DNA of 42,578 nucleotides from JAWVFN01 sp963696625 (GCA_963696625.1 CAVOKZ010000051.1:1-42578); one strand, 5' to 3'; shown: positions 26,729 to 34,964, counted from the first letter of the stretch. Notes: generated by a model from the sequence alone, not told the origin. Translations and numbers: made by a program.

Positions 26729-27550
26729 CTATCGCCGCGGGTCGCGGCCGGTCAGGTGGCGGTAGAGCTCGTTGGCGGGGACGCCGGTGAGCGCGGCGAC
26801 GACGCCGGCCGCCGCGCGGGGCTTGGCGCCCGAGCGGACGAGGCCGCGGAGGGCGTCGACGGCGAAGCCGATGTCGGGGGTCTCGGCGGCGCCGCCGGGG
26901 CCGATGACGAGGACGATCTCGCCGCGGACCTCCTCGCGGAACTGGCGCGAGAGCTCGCCGAGGGTGCCGCGGGCGACCTCCTCGTGGAGCTTGGTCAGCT
27001 CGCGGCAGACGGCGGCCGGTCGGTCGGGGGCGAGGGCGGCGAGCGCCCTCAGCGAATCCGGGAGGCGGCGCGGCGACTCGAAGGCGACCACGGTCTCGGT
27101 CGAGCGCAGCACCCGCTCGAGCTCGCCCGAGCGGCGCGGCATCCAGCCCTCGAAGCGCCAGCGGTGAAGGGGCAGGCCGGAGGCGACGAGCGCGGTGATC
27201 ACGGCCGAGGCGCCGGGCAGCACCTCGATCTCGAGGTCGCGGTCGATGCAGGCGCGCACCAGCCGGTAGCCGGGGTCTGAGATGCCCGGCGTGCCGGCGT
27301 CGGAGATCAGCGCGACGATCGCCCCGCGCTCGATGTGCTGGGCGATCTCGCGGGTGCGCTCGGTCTCGTTCTCCTCGTGGAAGGAGACGAGCTGCGGCGC
27401 CTCGATCTCGAGCAGCTCGAAGAGGCGGCCGGCGCGGCGGGTGTCCTCGCAGGCGACGAGGTCGGCGGTTCGCAGCACCTCCAACGCCCGCGGCGTCAAG
27501 TCTCCGAGGTTGCCGATCGGGGTCGGTGTGACGACGAGCCGGCCGGGCAC
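26729..27550 (-). CDS. rsmI: 16S rRNA (cytidine(1402)-2'-O)-methyltransferase
   Basis: The 273-residue protein shows the RsmI signatures: LVVTPTPIGNLGDLTPRALE, the SAM-site region VACEDTRRAGRL, SFHEENE, the loop ALISDAGTPGISDPGYRLV and LPGASAVITALVASGLP. The C-terminal ~50 residues form the usual small winged helix (ALTGVPANELYRHLTGRDP). The open frame extends far upstream, but homology begins at the GTG at 27548-27550, which overlaps the ROK kinase stop by one base (TAGTG). It methylates the ribose of C1402 in the decoding centre. Confidence 0.95.
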   Translation of the reverse strand: MPGRLVVTPTPIGNLGDLTPRALEVLRTADLVACEDTRRAGRLFELLEIEAPQLVSFHEENETERTREIAQHIERGAIVALISDAGTPGISDPGYRLVRACIDRDLEIEVLPGASAVITALVASGLPLHRWRFEGWMPRRSGELERVLRSTETVVAFESPRRLPDSLRALAALAPDRPAAVCRELTKLHEEVARGTLGELSRQFREEVRGEIVLVIGPGGAAETPDIGFAVDALRGLVRSGAKPRAAAGVVAALTGVPANELYRHLTGRDPRR

Positions 27551-28503
27551 TAGGCAGCCACTTCTTCGAGCGCCATCGTCGCGGCGCCGATCATTCCCGC
27601 CTCCGGGCCGAGCTCGGCCGCGACCACCTTTGTCTTGTTCATCGGCGGCAGCGCCCGCTCGGAGACCTCGCGCCGGGCGGGACCGAGCAGCAGCTCGCCG
27701 GCCTTCGAGACGCCGCCGCCGATCACGATCACGTCCGGATCGAAGGCGTTGGCGAGGCCGGTGAGCAGGCCGCCGAGGTGGCGGCCGATGTGCTCGAGCA
27801 CCCCGACCGCGACCTGGTCGCCGCCCTCGGCCGCCTCGACCACGAGCCGGCCGTTGAACTCCTTGCCCTCGGCCAGAGCCGCGCCGAGAGCCGACTCGGG
27901 GTGGCGCTCGGCGGCGTGCAGGCCGTAGCGCCCCAGCGCGGTTCCCGAAGCCATCACCTCGGCGCATCCATGCGAGGGGCAGGCCCCCTGGCACTTCGGC
28001 CCGTCGAGCTGGATCACCATGTGGCCGAGCTCGGCGCCGGCCCCGGTCGAACCGCGGTAGAGCTCGCCGCCGAGGATCAGCCCGCCGCCGATCCCGGTGC
28101 CGACGGTGAGCAGGACCGCGTTCTCGGCGCCCTTGGCGGCGCCGAAGCGATGTTCGGCGAGGGCGGCGCAGTTGGCGTCGTTGTCGATGAAGACCGGCAT
28201 CCCGAGGCGCTCGGCCATCAGGTCGCGGATCGGGACGTCGGTGATCGGCAGGTTGACGCCGGCAATCGCGACGCCGCGCTCGCGGTCGATCGTGCAGGGG
28301 ATGCCGAGGCCGGCCGCGACGACGTCCGGGCGCGCCTCGCGGGCCTCGCCGATCTCGCGCGCGAGGTCCTCCACAAGCTGCTCCTCGGTGCGCCCGACCG
28401 AGCTCTCATGCCCCTCGTAGTGCACCCGGCGCTCCGAATCGACGACCCCGACGGCCATCTTCGTGCCGCCGAGATCGACGCCGATCGCCTCGGGCGGGGT
28501 CAA
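27550..28503 (-). CDS. ROK-family sugar kinase (glucokinase-like)
   Basis: The 317-residue protein carries IGVDLGGTKMAVGVVD (phosphate-binding loop), FIDNDANCAALAEHRF with the catalytic Asp, TVGTGIGGGLILGG, the ROK zinc site (GHMVIQLDG followed by CQGACPSHGC and AE) and a C-terminal VIVIGGGVSKAGELL. The best guess is ATP-dependent glucokinase; N-acetylmannosamine or other sugars cannot be excluded. It lacks an N-terminal HTH, so it is an enzyme, not a repressor. The start is TTG. It is divergent from the LCP gene over about 46 bases and coupled to rsmI. Confidence 0.9.
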   Translation of the reverse strand: MTPPEAIGVDLGGTKMAVGVVDSERRVHYEGHESSVGRTEEQLVEDLAREIGEAREARPDVVAAGLGIPCTIDRERGVAIAGVNLPITDVPIRDLMAERLGMPVFIDNDANCAALAEHRFGAAKGAENAVLLTVGTGIGGGLILGGELYRGSTGAGAELGHMVIQLDGPKCQGACPSHGCAEVMASGTALGRYGLHAAERHPESALGAALAEGKEFNGRLVVEAAEGGDQVAVGVLEHIGRHLGGLLTGLANAFDPDVIVIGGGVSKAGELLLGPARREVSERALPPMNKTKVVAAELGPEAGMIGAATMALEEVAA

Positions 28504-28549
28504 GGGGTCGTGTTTACCGGCGGCGGCACTTGGCAGTATTGATACTCGA

Positions 28550-29758
28550 ATGCCCCCTGATGACGAGCAGCGGCCGAAAGGGCGGCCCGACTACAAGGTC
28601 TATCGCTCCCGGCCGAGGCTCAGCGACAAGCTGCGCAAGGGCGGCGGCGACCTCGGCAGCCTGCGCGAGAAGGGCGACAAGGGCGGCAAGGGCCGCCCCG
28701 AGATGCGCAAGTACCGCTCCGGCGGCGGAGGCGGCGGGCTCTTCGACCGTTTCAGACGCCGCGGCGGGGGCGGCGGCGGACGGCCGTGGTGGAAGTGGGT
28801 GCTCTACGCCTGCGGCGTCTGGATCCTGATCAGCATCCTCGCCTTCATGATCTCGGCCCAGATCCAGACCGGCAAGCTCTCCGACGAGGCCAAGGACGAG
28901 CTCTCCGGCGGGCCGGTGCTGCTCGGCGGCCAGAACGTCCTCGTGCTCGGCGGCGACCAGCGCGGGACCCAGGTCGGCGCCGACGAGCCCGGCGCCAGCC
29001 GCTCGGCCCCTCCCCGCGCCGACACGATCATGGTCATCCACGCCGGCCTGACCTCGTTCCGCAAGCTCTCGATCCCCCGCGACACCCTCGCCGAGGTGCC
29101 GGGCCACGGCGATCAGAAGATCAACGGCGCCTTCTCGGCGAGCGGCGCCGAGAACGGCGACGCCGGGCTGATGATCAGGACGGTCGAGAACTTCCTCGGA
29201 ATCGACATGAACCACCTGATCATCGTCGACTTCGACGGCTTCGTCGACTTCATCGACGCCCTCGGCGGGGTCAAGGTGACGCTGCCGAAACGCGTCTGCG
29301 GCGAGGTCTCCGGCGGCAAGGAAAACGGCGGCGTCACCATCCACCTCAAGGCCGGCGAGCACACCCTGCAGGCCCAGAAGGCGCTGGCGCTGGCGCGGAT
29401 CCGCAAGAACACCTGCGTCCCCTCCGAGGACGACCGCCAGCGCGCCGCGCGCCAGCAGCTGATCATCACCGGGATCAAGGACCGCCTGACCAGCCCGGTG
29501 CGGTTCCCGATCAACTTCATCAAGGGCCCGATCATCGGCTGGACCGCGCCGAAGGCTCTGATCTCAGACATGGGCGGCTTCGAGCTGCCCCAGCTCGCGA
29601 TCGCGGCGATGTTCGGCGGCAACCCCGAGACCAACGTGCTCAAGCCCGACTCCTCGGGGTCTGACGGCAGCCTGATCGTCGATCAGGACGAGTGCTTCCG
29701 GGCCGTGGTCAAGCTGACCGGCGACAAGCCCGAGCGCGACCCGGCCTGCAGTCCCTAG
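28550..29758 (+). CDS. LytR-CpsA-Psr (LCP) family cell-wall glycopolymer ligase
   Basis: The 402-residue protein has a long basic, glycine-rich cytoplasmic tail (residues ~1-80), one transmembrane helix (~83-103) and an extracytoplasmic LCP domain (~128-345). The domain has NVLVLGGDQR, PRADTIMVIHAG, LSIPRDTLAEVPG, KINGAFSASG, GIDMNHLIIVDFDGFVDFID and ALALARIRKN, with the conserved Arg residues that bind the pyrophosphate. LCP enzymes transfer polyprenyl-linked polymers to peptidoglycan, so it may handle products of the glycan locus 4 kb downstream. Two cysteines (RVCGEV and NTCVPS) may pair. The start is the ATG at 28550, where the tail begins; the open frame upstream overlaps the ROK gene. 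Its stop overlaps that of coiled-coil copy 3. Confidence 0.92.
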   Translation: MPPDDEQRPKGRPDYKVYRSRPRLSDKLRKGGGDLGSLREKGDKGGKGRPEMRKYRSGGGGGGLFDRFRRRGGGGGGRPWWKWVLYACGVWILISILAFMISAQIQTGKLSDEAKDELSGGPVLLGGQNVLVLGGDQRGTQVGADEPGASRSAPPRADTIMVIHAGLTSFRKLSIPRDTLAEVPGHGDQKINGAFSASGAENGDAGLMIRTVENFLGIDMNHLIIVDFDGFVDFIDALGGVKVTLPKRVCGEVSGGKENGGVTIHLKAGEHTLQAQKALALARIRKNTCVPSEDDRQRAARQQLIITGIKDRLTSPVRFPINFIKGPIIGWTAPKALISDMGGFELPQLAIAAMFGGNPETNVLKPDSSGSDGSLIVDQDECFRAVVKLTGDKPERDPACSP

Positions 29759-29994
29759 CCGCGCGCGATCAGACCGAGGATCGCGGCGATCATCCCGAAC
29801 TGGGCGACGAGCATGCCGCCGCCGAAGCGGTGGACCATGGTTCTGAGTTCGGCGATCTCCTCGCGCACCTCGGTCCGCAGCTCACGGATGTCGTTGCGAA
29901 GCTCGCGCATGTCAGTGCGCAGCTCTCGGATGTCCGCGCTCACCCTCCCGGCGAAGTCGTCGAGGCGATCGTCGGTCCAGGCCATGCGTTCCAT
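29755..29994 (-). CDS. Small coiled-coil protein with C-terminal membrane anchor, copy 3
   Basis: The 79-residue protein reads MERMAWTDDRLDDFAGRVSA, then near-perfect IRELRTDMRELRNDIRELRT heptads, and ends in the helix GGGMLVAQFGMIAAILGL. The repeated (I/M)REL(R) units show that the stalk grew by internal duplication. The last part of the gene is nearly identical at DNA level to copy 2. It is convergent with the LCP gene (stops overlap by 4 bases), and 50 bases upstream of its start begins the large structured RNA candidate. A palindrome CCACAAATGTGG lies at 30019-30030, upstream of its start. The function is unknown. Confidence 0.78.
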   Translation of the reverse strand: MERMAWTDDRLDDFAGRVSADIRELRTDMRELRNDIRELRTEVREEIAELRTMVHRFGGGMLVAQFGMIAAILGLIARG

Positions 29995-30044
29995 GATCCC
30001 AGCCTAGGGACGAGAAGTCCACAAATGTGGCGCGGGGTGTGTCG

Positions 30045-30212
30045 CTAGTGGGTCGTCCAGGAACGTCGTGCCTGAAACGGCGAGACCCAGGCGCCGCCGG
30101 GCAAGGACGCAGGGAGCCGGAATGGCAGCGCCATTTCGGCGACCGAGGACGCAGATCCGGCGGTGATCTGGGGCCGCCGTTTCGGGTGCGACGTTTCGGG
30201 ACGGCCCACTAG
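30045..30212 (+). ncRNA. Candidate rod-shaped structured RNA, element 2
   Basis: Arms 30045-30082 and 30175-30212 pair over 38 positions: 32 Watson-Crick, five G-U and one A-G mismatch on the plus strand. Stacked inside are CCCAG/CTGGG (30086-30090 with 30168-30172) and CCGCCGG/CCGGCGG (30094-30100 with 30157-30163). Then comes an internal loop with CAAGGACGCAGGG (30102-30114) facing GACCGAGGACGCAGA (30141-30155), capped by an 11-bp hairpin (30116-30126 with 30130-30140). Both loop blocks are identical to those of the element at 20097-20204. Every transition-type departure from perfect symmetry is a wobble pair on this strand. The right arm covers the fmdB-like stop codon, so on the other strand the repeat could also end that transcript. 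Confidence 0.62.
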
Positions 30213-30538
30213 TCGGAGGAGCTCGTCGTCTTCGACTCGCTCTTCTTCTTCGAGTCCGACTTCTTCTCGGATGAGCCCGAGTCGCTCTTCGAGGACGAAT
30301 CGGAGGAATCGGAGGCATCCGAACCCGAGGAGTTGTCGTCGGAGGACGCCGCCCCCGCCTTCTTCGAGCCGTAGTCGGTCGTGTAGAACCCCGAGCCCTT
30401 GAAGTGGACCGCGATCGGGTGGAAGACGCGCTCGACCGGCGCCCCGCACTGCTCGCAGCGGGTCAAGGGGTCGTCCGACATCTTCTGGAGCGCCTCGAAG
30501 ACGTGCCCGTTCTCGCATTTGTACTCGTAGATCGGCAT
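30209..30538 (-). CDS. FmdB-type zinc-ribbon protein with Ser/Lys/Asp-rich tail
   Basis: The 109-residue protein opens with the FmdB family signature MPIYEYKCENGHVFEALQ and MSDDPLTRCEQCGAPVERVF. The zinc site appears to use Cys8, His12, Cys28 and Cys31, the second pair being a normal CxxC and the first a C-x3-H variant. Residues ~60-109 are a low-complexity, charged, presumably disordered tail of Ser, Asp and Lys. FmdB-like ribbons were named as putative regulators of formamidase/amidase operons but are mostly of unknown role. It starts with ATG, is divergent from the next gene, and its stop lies inside the arm of the structured RNA candidate. Confidence 0.85.
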   Translation of the reverse strand: MPIYEYKCENGHVFEALQKMSDDPLTRCEQCGAPVERVFHPIAVHFKGSGFYTTDYGSKKAGAASSDDNSSGSDASDSSDSSSKSDSGSSEKKSDSKKKSESKTTSSSD

Positions 30539-30565
30539 TTGGCCTGATCCCTAGTATCCCGGACC

Positions 30566-30916
30566 ATGTTCGGCAGCATCTCCAGGAAGGACCACGACGA
30601 GCTGATCTCCAGCGGCGAGCACGCCGAGGCCGAGGTGCTCGACGCCAAGATGCTCAAGATCGCCGGCGCCCCGGTTCGCTTCGGCAGGCTCGTCGGCGGC
30701 GGCCGCCCCGGGACCGGCACCCACGCCTACACGACCCACCTGCGGGTCGAGCCCCGCGAGGGCGAGGCGTTCGAGGTCAAGCAGCGGATCCGCGTGCCCG
30801 AGAACACCACCTGCGAGGCGGGGTCGCGGCTCGCCGTGGTCTACGACCCGGCGGACCACTCGAAGCTGATCCTCGATCCGGACTCCTGGCAGGGCTCGAA
30901 GCCCCGCCGCAGCTGA
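30566..30916 (+). CDS. Small conserved protein of unknown function
   Basis: The 116-residue soluble protein has no signal peptide or membrane helix. It is predicted as mostly beta: EAEVLDAKMLKIAGAPVRFG, TTHLRVEPREGEAFEVKQRI, RLAVVYDPADHSKLILDP. The pattern (a G-x-A-x-A-x-V-L strand, then a V-Y-D-P-x-x-x-x-x strand) is reminiscent of DUF3592-like modules, which is only a suggestion. It starts with ATG, and its TGA overlaps the ATG of glyS by one base (TGATG at 30914-30918), so the two are coupled. Confidence 0.65.
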   Translation: MFGSISRKDHDELISSGEHAEAEVLDAKMLKIAGAPVRFGRLVGGGRPGTGTHAYTTHLRVEPREGEAFEVKQRIRVPENTTCEAGSRLAVVYDPADHSKLILDPDSWQGSKPRRS

Positions 30917-32286
30917 TGGCTTCGGAAACCGAGGCACCCGAGGTCACGCTCGAGGAGATCGTCGCGCTCTGCAAGCGGCGCGGCTTCATCTTCCCGTCCT
31001 CGGAGATCTACGGCGGCCTCGGCTCGACCTACGACTACGGGCATTACGGGGTCTTGCTCCGCAACAACCTCAAGAACGAGTGGTGGCGGGCGATGGTCTA
31101 CGACCGCGACGACATCGTCGCGATCGACTCGGCGATCCTCCAGAACCCGAAGGTCTGGGAGGCCTCGGGGCACCTCGCCGGCTTCAGCGACCCGTTGGTC
31201 GAGTGCAAGACCTGCGGCCATCGCTTCCGCGAGGACCACCTCGAGGACTACCAGTGCCCGGAGAAACCCTCGAAGAGGCCGGGCGAGGGCCCCAACTGCG
31301 ACCTCGGCGAGGCGCGCAACTTCAACCTGATGTTCGAGACCCACGTCGGCCCGGTCGCCGACGAGGGCTCGGTCGCCTACCTGCGCCCCGAGACCGCGCA
31401 GGGGATCTTCATCAATTTCAAGAACGTGCTCCAGTTCGCGCGCAAGAAGCCCCCGTTCGGGATCGCCCAGATCGGCAAGAGCTTCCGCAACGAGATCACC
31501 ACGGGCAACTTCGTCTTCCGCACCCGCGAGTTCGAGCAGATGGAGATGGAGTTCTTCGTGCCGCCGGACCAGGCCCCGGAGTGGCACAGGTACTGGCTCG
31601 AGCAGCGGATGAGCTGGTACACGGATCTCGGCATCCGCCCGTCCTTCCTGCATCTGCGCCCCCACGAGCAGGACGAGCTCTCCCACTACTCGAGCGCGAC
31701 GTCCGACATCGAGTACCGCTTCCCGATGGGCTTCTCCGAGCTCGAGGGAATCGCCAACCGCGGCGACTTCGACCTCTCAGCCCACGCCAAGGTCTCGGGC
31801 GAGAAGCTCGAGTACTTCGACCAGGAGACCAAGGAGCGCTACGTCCCTCACGTGATCGAGCCCGCGGCGGGCGTCGACCGCGCGATGCTCGCCTTCCTCG
31901 TCGACTCCTACGACGCCGAGGAGGTCGAGGGCCGCCAGCGGACCCTGCTCCGCCTCCACCCCCGCCTCGCCCCGGTCAAGGTCGCGGTGCTGCCGCTGGT
32001 CTCAAAGGACGGCATGCCCGAGAAGGCCCGCGAGGTCCACGGGGCGCTGCGCAAGCGGCTGCTGACCGAGTACGACGAGGGCGGCTCGGTCGGCAAGCGC
32101 TATCGCCGCCAGGACGAGATCGGAACGCCCTGGTGCGTCACCGTCGACGGCCAGACGGCCGACGACGACACCGTCACGCTGCGCGACCGCGACACGCTCG
32201 AGCAGACGCGGGTGCCGGTCGAGGGGCTTGGCGAGATGCTGGCGGAGCGGCTCGAGGCCGAGTGGAAGAGCCCGAAGCCCTCCTGA
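30916..32286 (+). CDS. glyS: Glycyl-tRNA synthetase, single-chain (alpha2) type
   Basis: The 456-residue class II synthetase charges tRNA-Gly. It starts with LEEIVALCKRRGFIFPSSEI and GGLGSTYDYGHYG. Motif 2 contains IGKSFRNEITTGNFVFRTRE and motif 3 is EPAAGVDRAMLAFL. A zinc-ribbon-like insert is visible (CKTCGHRF, then C-P). The C-terminal ~110 residues (APVKVAVLPLVSKDGM, TPWCVTVDG) form the HGTP anticodon-binding domain. It is the bacterial-archaeal dimer type, not the two-subunit GlyQ/GlyS enzyme. Its start overlaps the stop of the upstream small gene. Confidence 0.96.
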   Translation: MASETEAPEVTLEEIVALCKRRGFIFPSSEIYGGLGSTYDYGHYGVLLRNNLKNEWWRAMVYDRDDIVAIDSAILQNPKVWEASGHLAGFSDPLVECKTCGHRFREDHLEDYQCPEKPSKRPGEGPNCDLGEARNFNLMFETHVGPVADEGSVAYLRPETAQGIFINFKNVLQFARKKPPFGIAQIGKSFRNEITTGNFVFRTREFEQMEMEFFVPPDQAPEWHRYWLEQRMSWYTDLGIRPSFLHLRPHEQDELSHYSSATSDIEYRFPMGFSELEGIANRGDFDLSAHAKVSGEKLEYFDQETKERYVPHVIEPAAGVDRAMLAFLVDSYDAEEVEGRQRTLLRLHPRLAPVKVAVLPLVSKDGMPEKAREVHGALRKRLLTEYDEGGSVGKRYRRQDEIGTPWCVTVDGQTADDDTVTLRDRDTLEQTRVPVEGLGEMLAERLEAEWKSPKPS

Positions 32287-32296
32287 GCCGGCTGCT

Positions 32297-33127
32297 GTGA
32301 GCGACGGCCCGACATTCTCGGTGATCACGCCGGTGCGAAACATGGCGCGCTTCATCGGCGAGACCCTCGACAGCGTCGCGGCGCTCGCGACCGACCACGA
32401 GCACCTCGTCTTCGACGCCGAGTCCGACGACGGCACGCGCGAGGTGCTCGAAGAGCGCGACGACGAGCGGCTCGTCTGGGTCTCGGAGAGTGACCGGGGG
32501 CAGACCCACGCCGTCAACAAGGGGCTCGAGGCCGCTCGCGGCGACGTGATCGGCTGGCTCAACGGCGACGACGCCTACGTCTCCGGCGCCGTCGACCGCG
32601 CGGTCGAGCACCTGACCGCGTCGACCGAGACGATGGCGGTCTACGGCGGCATCGAGTTCGTCGACGAGGGCGGCGGGCACATCCGCACGCACATCCCCGC
32701 CGCGTTCAGCTGGAAGCGCTACCTCTACTTCAACTACAACTACCCGACCCCGACCTTCATCTTCAGGCGGGAGCTGCTCGAGCAGGCGCCGTCGCTGAAC
32801 GAGGAGTTCGCCGACGCCGCCGACTACGACTTCTACCTGAGGCTGTTCCGGGGGCGGCGGATCGACCGCATCGCCGAGCCCCTCGTGCGCTTCCGCTACC
32901 ACGAGACCAGCAAGTCGAGCTCCGACGTCTGGACCCAGCTCGACGAGGCGCTCGAGATCCGCCTGCGCTGGGCCCGCAACCCACTCGACCGGCTGATCAT
33001 GTCGGGCTCCGAGCGCGCGCGGCGGGCGGTCCTGCCGCGGATCTCGAACTGGCCCCACCCCGAGCCCTCGCCGCTCACCAAAGGCTCCGAAGGCGCCTCG
33101 GCGCTACGCCGCCGCTCAGGCGGCTAG
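32297..33127 (+). CDS. GT2-family glycosyltransferase
   Basis: The 276-residue protein has a GT-A fold with FSVITPVRNMARFIGETLDS at the N-terminus, DAESDDGTREVLEE, the nucleotide/metal motif WLNGDDAYVSGAVD and an acceptor-side DAADYDFYLRLFRG. No transmembrane helix is seen, so it acts at the cytoplasmic face. Donor and acceptor are unknown. The start is GTG, 10 bases after glyS, so it may share the glyS transcript while functionally belonging to the glycan locus. Directly behind it begins the DUF5131 remnant. Confidence 0.87.
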   Translation: MSDGPTFSVITPVRNMARFIGETLDSVAALATDHEHLVFDAESDDGTREVLEERDDERLVWVSESDRGQTHAVNKGLEAARGDVIGWLNGDDAYVSGAVDRAVEHLTASTETMAVYGGIEFVDEGGGHIRTHIPAAFSWKRYLYFNYNYPTPTFIFRRELLEQAPSLNEEFADAADYDFYLRLFRGRRIDRIAEPLVRFRYHETSKSSSDVWTQLDEALEIRLRWARNPLDRLIMSGSERARRAVLPRISNWPHPEPSPLTKGSEGASALRRRSGG

Positions 33128-33240
33128 CAGTAGTTCCTCGGACCGGAGGGGCCCTCGTGATCGTGGATGTCGCGCTCGCAGACCATGCAGACCCCGCCAA
33201 CCGCGACCTGGCGCGGCATCGGTTCGGTGAAGCGGTGATA

Positions 33241-33481
33241 GGGCTCGGCCATCCGTACGAGCAGGGCTTCGACTTGCGCCTCTGGCCGGAGCGGCTCGAT
33301 CAGCCCTTGAAGTGGAAGCGACCACGGATGATTTTCGTCAACTCGATGAGCGACCTCTTCCATGAAGACATCCCGATCGACCGAGCCACTGCTCGGTTAC
33401 CTCGAAGAGCTCGACCTCGCTGGCATCCATTGGCTGATCGCCGGCGGCGAGTCCGGGCCCGGCCATCGGCCGGTCAAGGAC
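33241..33481 (+). pseudogene. Fragments of a DUF5131 (phage Gp37/Gp68-like) gene
   Basis: Two pieces of the DUF5131 family are visible in different frames. Piece one (33241-33375) reads GLGHPYEQGFDLRLWPERLD, then LKWKRPRMIFVNSMSDLFHE and DIP. Piece two (33383-33481) reads EPLLGYLEELDLAGIHWLIA followed by GGESGPGHRPVKD. In intact members these motifs are separated by about 80-100 residues and preceded by a three-cysteine motif (GCxxCY type). Here the N-terminus, the middle and the C-terminus are missing, so the gene is dead. The family is usually partnered with tcmP; a tcmP-like piece lies 1.5 kb away on the other side of the ATPase. The 104 bases before piece one hold no gene I recognise. Confidence 0.75.
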
Positions 33482-33512
33482 GTTGGCAGACAACAACACC
33501 GAGCGGTCCGTT

Positions 33513-34961
33513 CTAGATCAGGAGTCCGCGCTCAAGCTCGCCCAGATCAATGAGGTCAATGTCGGTGCGCTCAGCGGCCGCGTCCAGCACGCTCTGCTTG
33601 AAGCCGGCCTTGGAGAAGAGGGCGATACGAACGTCCTTTGCAATGCGCCCACCGTCCTTCCGCAGTGCCGGGAGCTTGTACTCCTCGAGGTCGCGCAGGA
33701 CGCCGAAGCCGAGTTTCGCATTGGTCCACTTGCACTCACCGAGAACCTCAACTCGACCCTGCCGTGTGCCAACGACATCGATCTCTTCGACCATCCGCGA
33801 ACCGTCCTGGCGGTGCTCGGGGAGAGCTTTGCCCCACCAGGAGCCGGCGGGCATCCCCATCGCGGTTCGCACGTACTCCTGGCAGAGCTGCTCGTAGAGA
33901 GCTGCAGTGTGCCCAGGCAAGGCAGAGGCAATCTCGTTCTTGTAGAGGTTCTTCGGCGCGAGGCCGGCCTCGAGGTCATCCTGAAAGCCAAAGACGAAGT
34001 GAAACCAGAAGGCAAGGAAGGGGTCGGCCAAGCGGTAGCGCTTCGCGCTTCGCTTCGTGCCGGTCGGTTCGAGCGTGCGAACGAGACGCATGTCGTCGAG
34101 CTCTTCGAGGTAGGGCGTAAGGTCGCTCGTGCGTCGTTTCACCGCCTGGGCCAGATCCGCGATCCCAGCCTCGCCGTGAGCGAGCTCCTCTAAGAGTGAG
34201 AAATAGGTGCCAGGTTTGTTGAACTCCTCCTCGAGCACCTCGCGCGGATCGTTGAACAGGCTTGCTCGGGGATCAATCACCCGCTTACAGATCAGGTCAG
34301 CCAGGGAACCGCCTGAGCCGAGCTCGCTCAGGTACGTCGCCATTCCACCGCTGACCGAGTAGCGCTCGATCCTCTCGGTGATCGAACCGGAAAGAAAGTC
34401 CTGGCTCTCAGCAAAGCTCATCGCCGCGACCGAAAGCGGGGTCAGGCGCCCACGAATAGGGCTGCCCTCGGCGAGGAGGCCCTGCATTTGAGCGATGTGC
34501 GATCCGCAGAGAACCAGCTTGAGCTCGGAATCGTCTCGCTCTTCCTCGATGACAGCTTGGACCGCAGTCAGCACATCGTGCATCTGTGTTTTACGGGTCG
34601 GGAGGAGATACGGAAATTCATCGATCACGACCAGGGTGCGCGTGTCAGCCAAGCGGTAGAGGACTCGAAAGAGCGCAGCCAGATCTGGAAGGTCAGGACG
34701 GACGCCGAGATGCGGCTCGAGCTGCTCGGCGAAGCGATCCAGCTGCGCGCCCGTGGCACGACGCTCAGCCACAAGGACCAGCGCCGGTTTCTGGTCAGCG
34801 AAGGCACGAAAGAGCCAGGACTTGCCAACACGGCGGCGACCGTAGAGCGCCAGCGCGTTCTGGTCACGTCCCTTCCACCAGTCAACCAGGCGCGCCAGCT
34901 CGTCGGAGCGGTTGAGGAACCGCGAACGGGTCTTCCAGTTGTATGTCTCTACTGGGGTCAT
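33513..34961 (-). CDS. AAA-type ATPase with C-terminal DUF234/PD-(D/E)XK-like domain
   Basis: The 482-residue protein belongs to the archaeal-ATPase (PF01637-like) plus DUF234 group common in mobile islands. Walker A is LYGRRRVGKSWL (residues ~39-50), Walker B is LVVIDEFPYLL (~110-120) and LVLCGSHIAQM follows as sensor. A winged-helix region is around AVKRRTSDLTPYLEELDDMR. The C-terminal domain has RLADPFLAFWFHFVF and then a PD-(D/E)XK-like pair, EEIDVVG and EVLGECKW, consistent with a nuclease-derived fold. Substrate and activity are unknown; defence or plasmid/phage-related roles are inference. I choose the ATG at 34961; an in-frame TTG 12 bases upstream falls inside the operator. Codon use is visibly less GC-rich than the neighbours, which suggests transfer. 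Confidence 0.85.
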   Translation of the reverse strand: MTPVETYNWKTRSRFLNRSDELARLVDWWKGRDQNALALYGRRRVGKSWLFRAFADQKPALVLVAERRATGAQLDRFAEQLEPHLGVRPDLPDLAALFRVLYRLADTRTLVVIDEFPYLLPTRKTQMHDVLTAVQAVIEEERDDSELKLVLCGSHIAQMQGLLAEGSPIRGRLTPLSVAAMSFAESQDFLSGSITERIERYSVSGGMATYLSELGSGGSLADLICKRVIDPRASLFNDPREVLEEEFNKPGTYFSLLEELAHGEAGIADLAQAVKRRTSDLTPYLEELDDMRLVRTLEPTGTKRSAKRYRLADPFLAFWFHFVFGFQDDLEAGLAPKNLYKNEIASALPGHTAALYEQLCQEYVRTAMGMPAGSWWGKALPEHRQDGSRMVEEIDVVGTRQGRVEVLGECKWTNAKLGFGVLRDLEEYKLPALRKDGGRIAKDVRIALFSKAGFKQSVLDAAAERTDIDLIDLGELERGLLI

Positions 34962-34964
34962 TAC

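Noticed and set aside
30102..30155. Resemblance to the c-di-GMP-I riboswitch because of GACGCA motifs
   Set aside because: The GGGCAAACC and tetraloop-receptor segments are missing, the overall fold is one long rod instead of a three-way junction, and no coding start lies downstream on the same strand.
33124..33363. Minus-strand reading frame ending in a cysteine-rich tail (GGVCMVCERDIHDHEG)
   Set aside because: Its upstream two thirds are the antisense of the recognisable DUF5131 piece. The tail alone, about 30 residues with CxxC, may be a separate fragment, but I could not place it.
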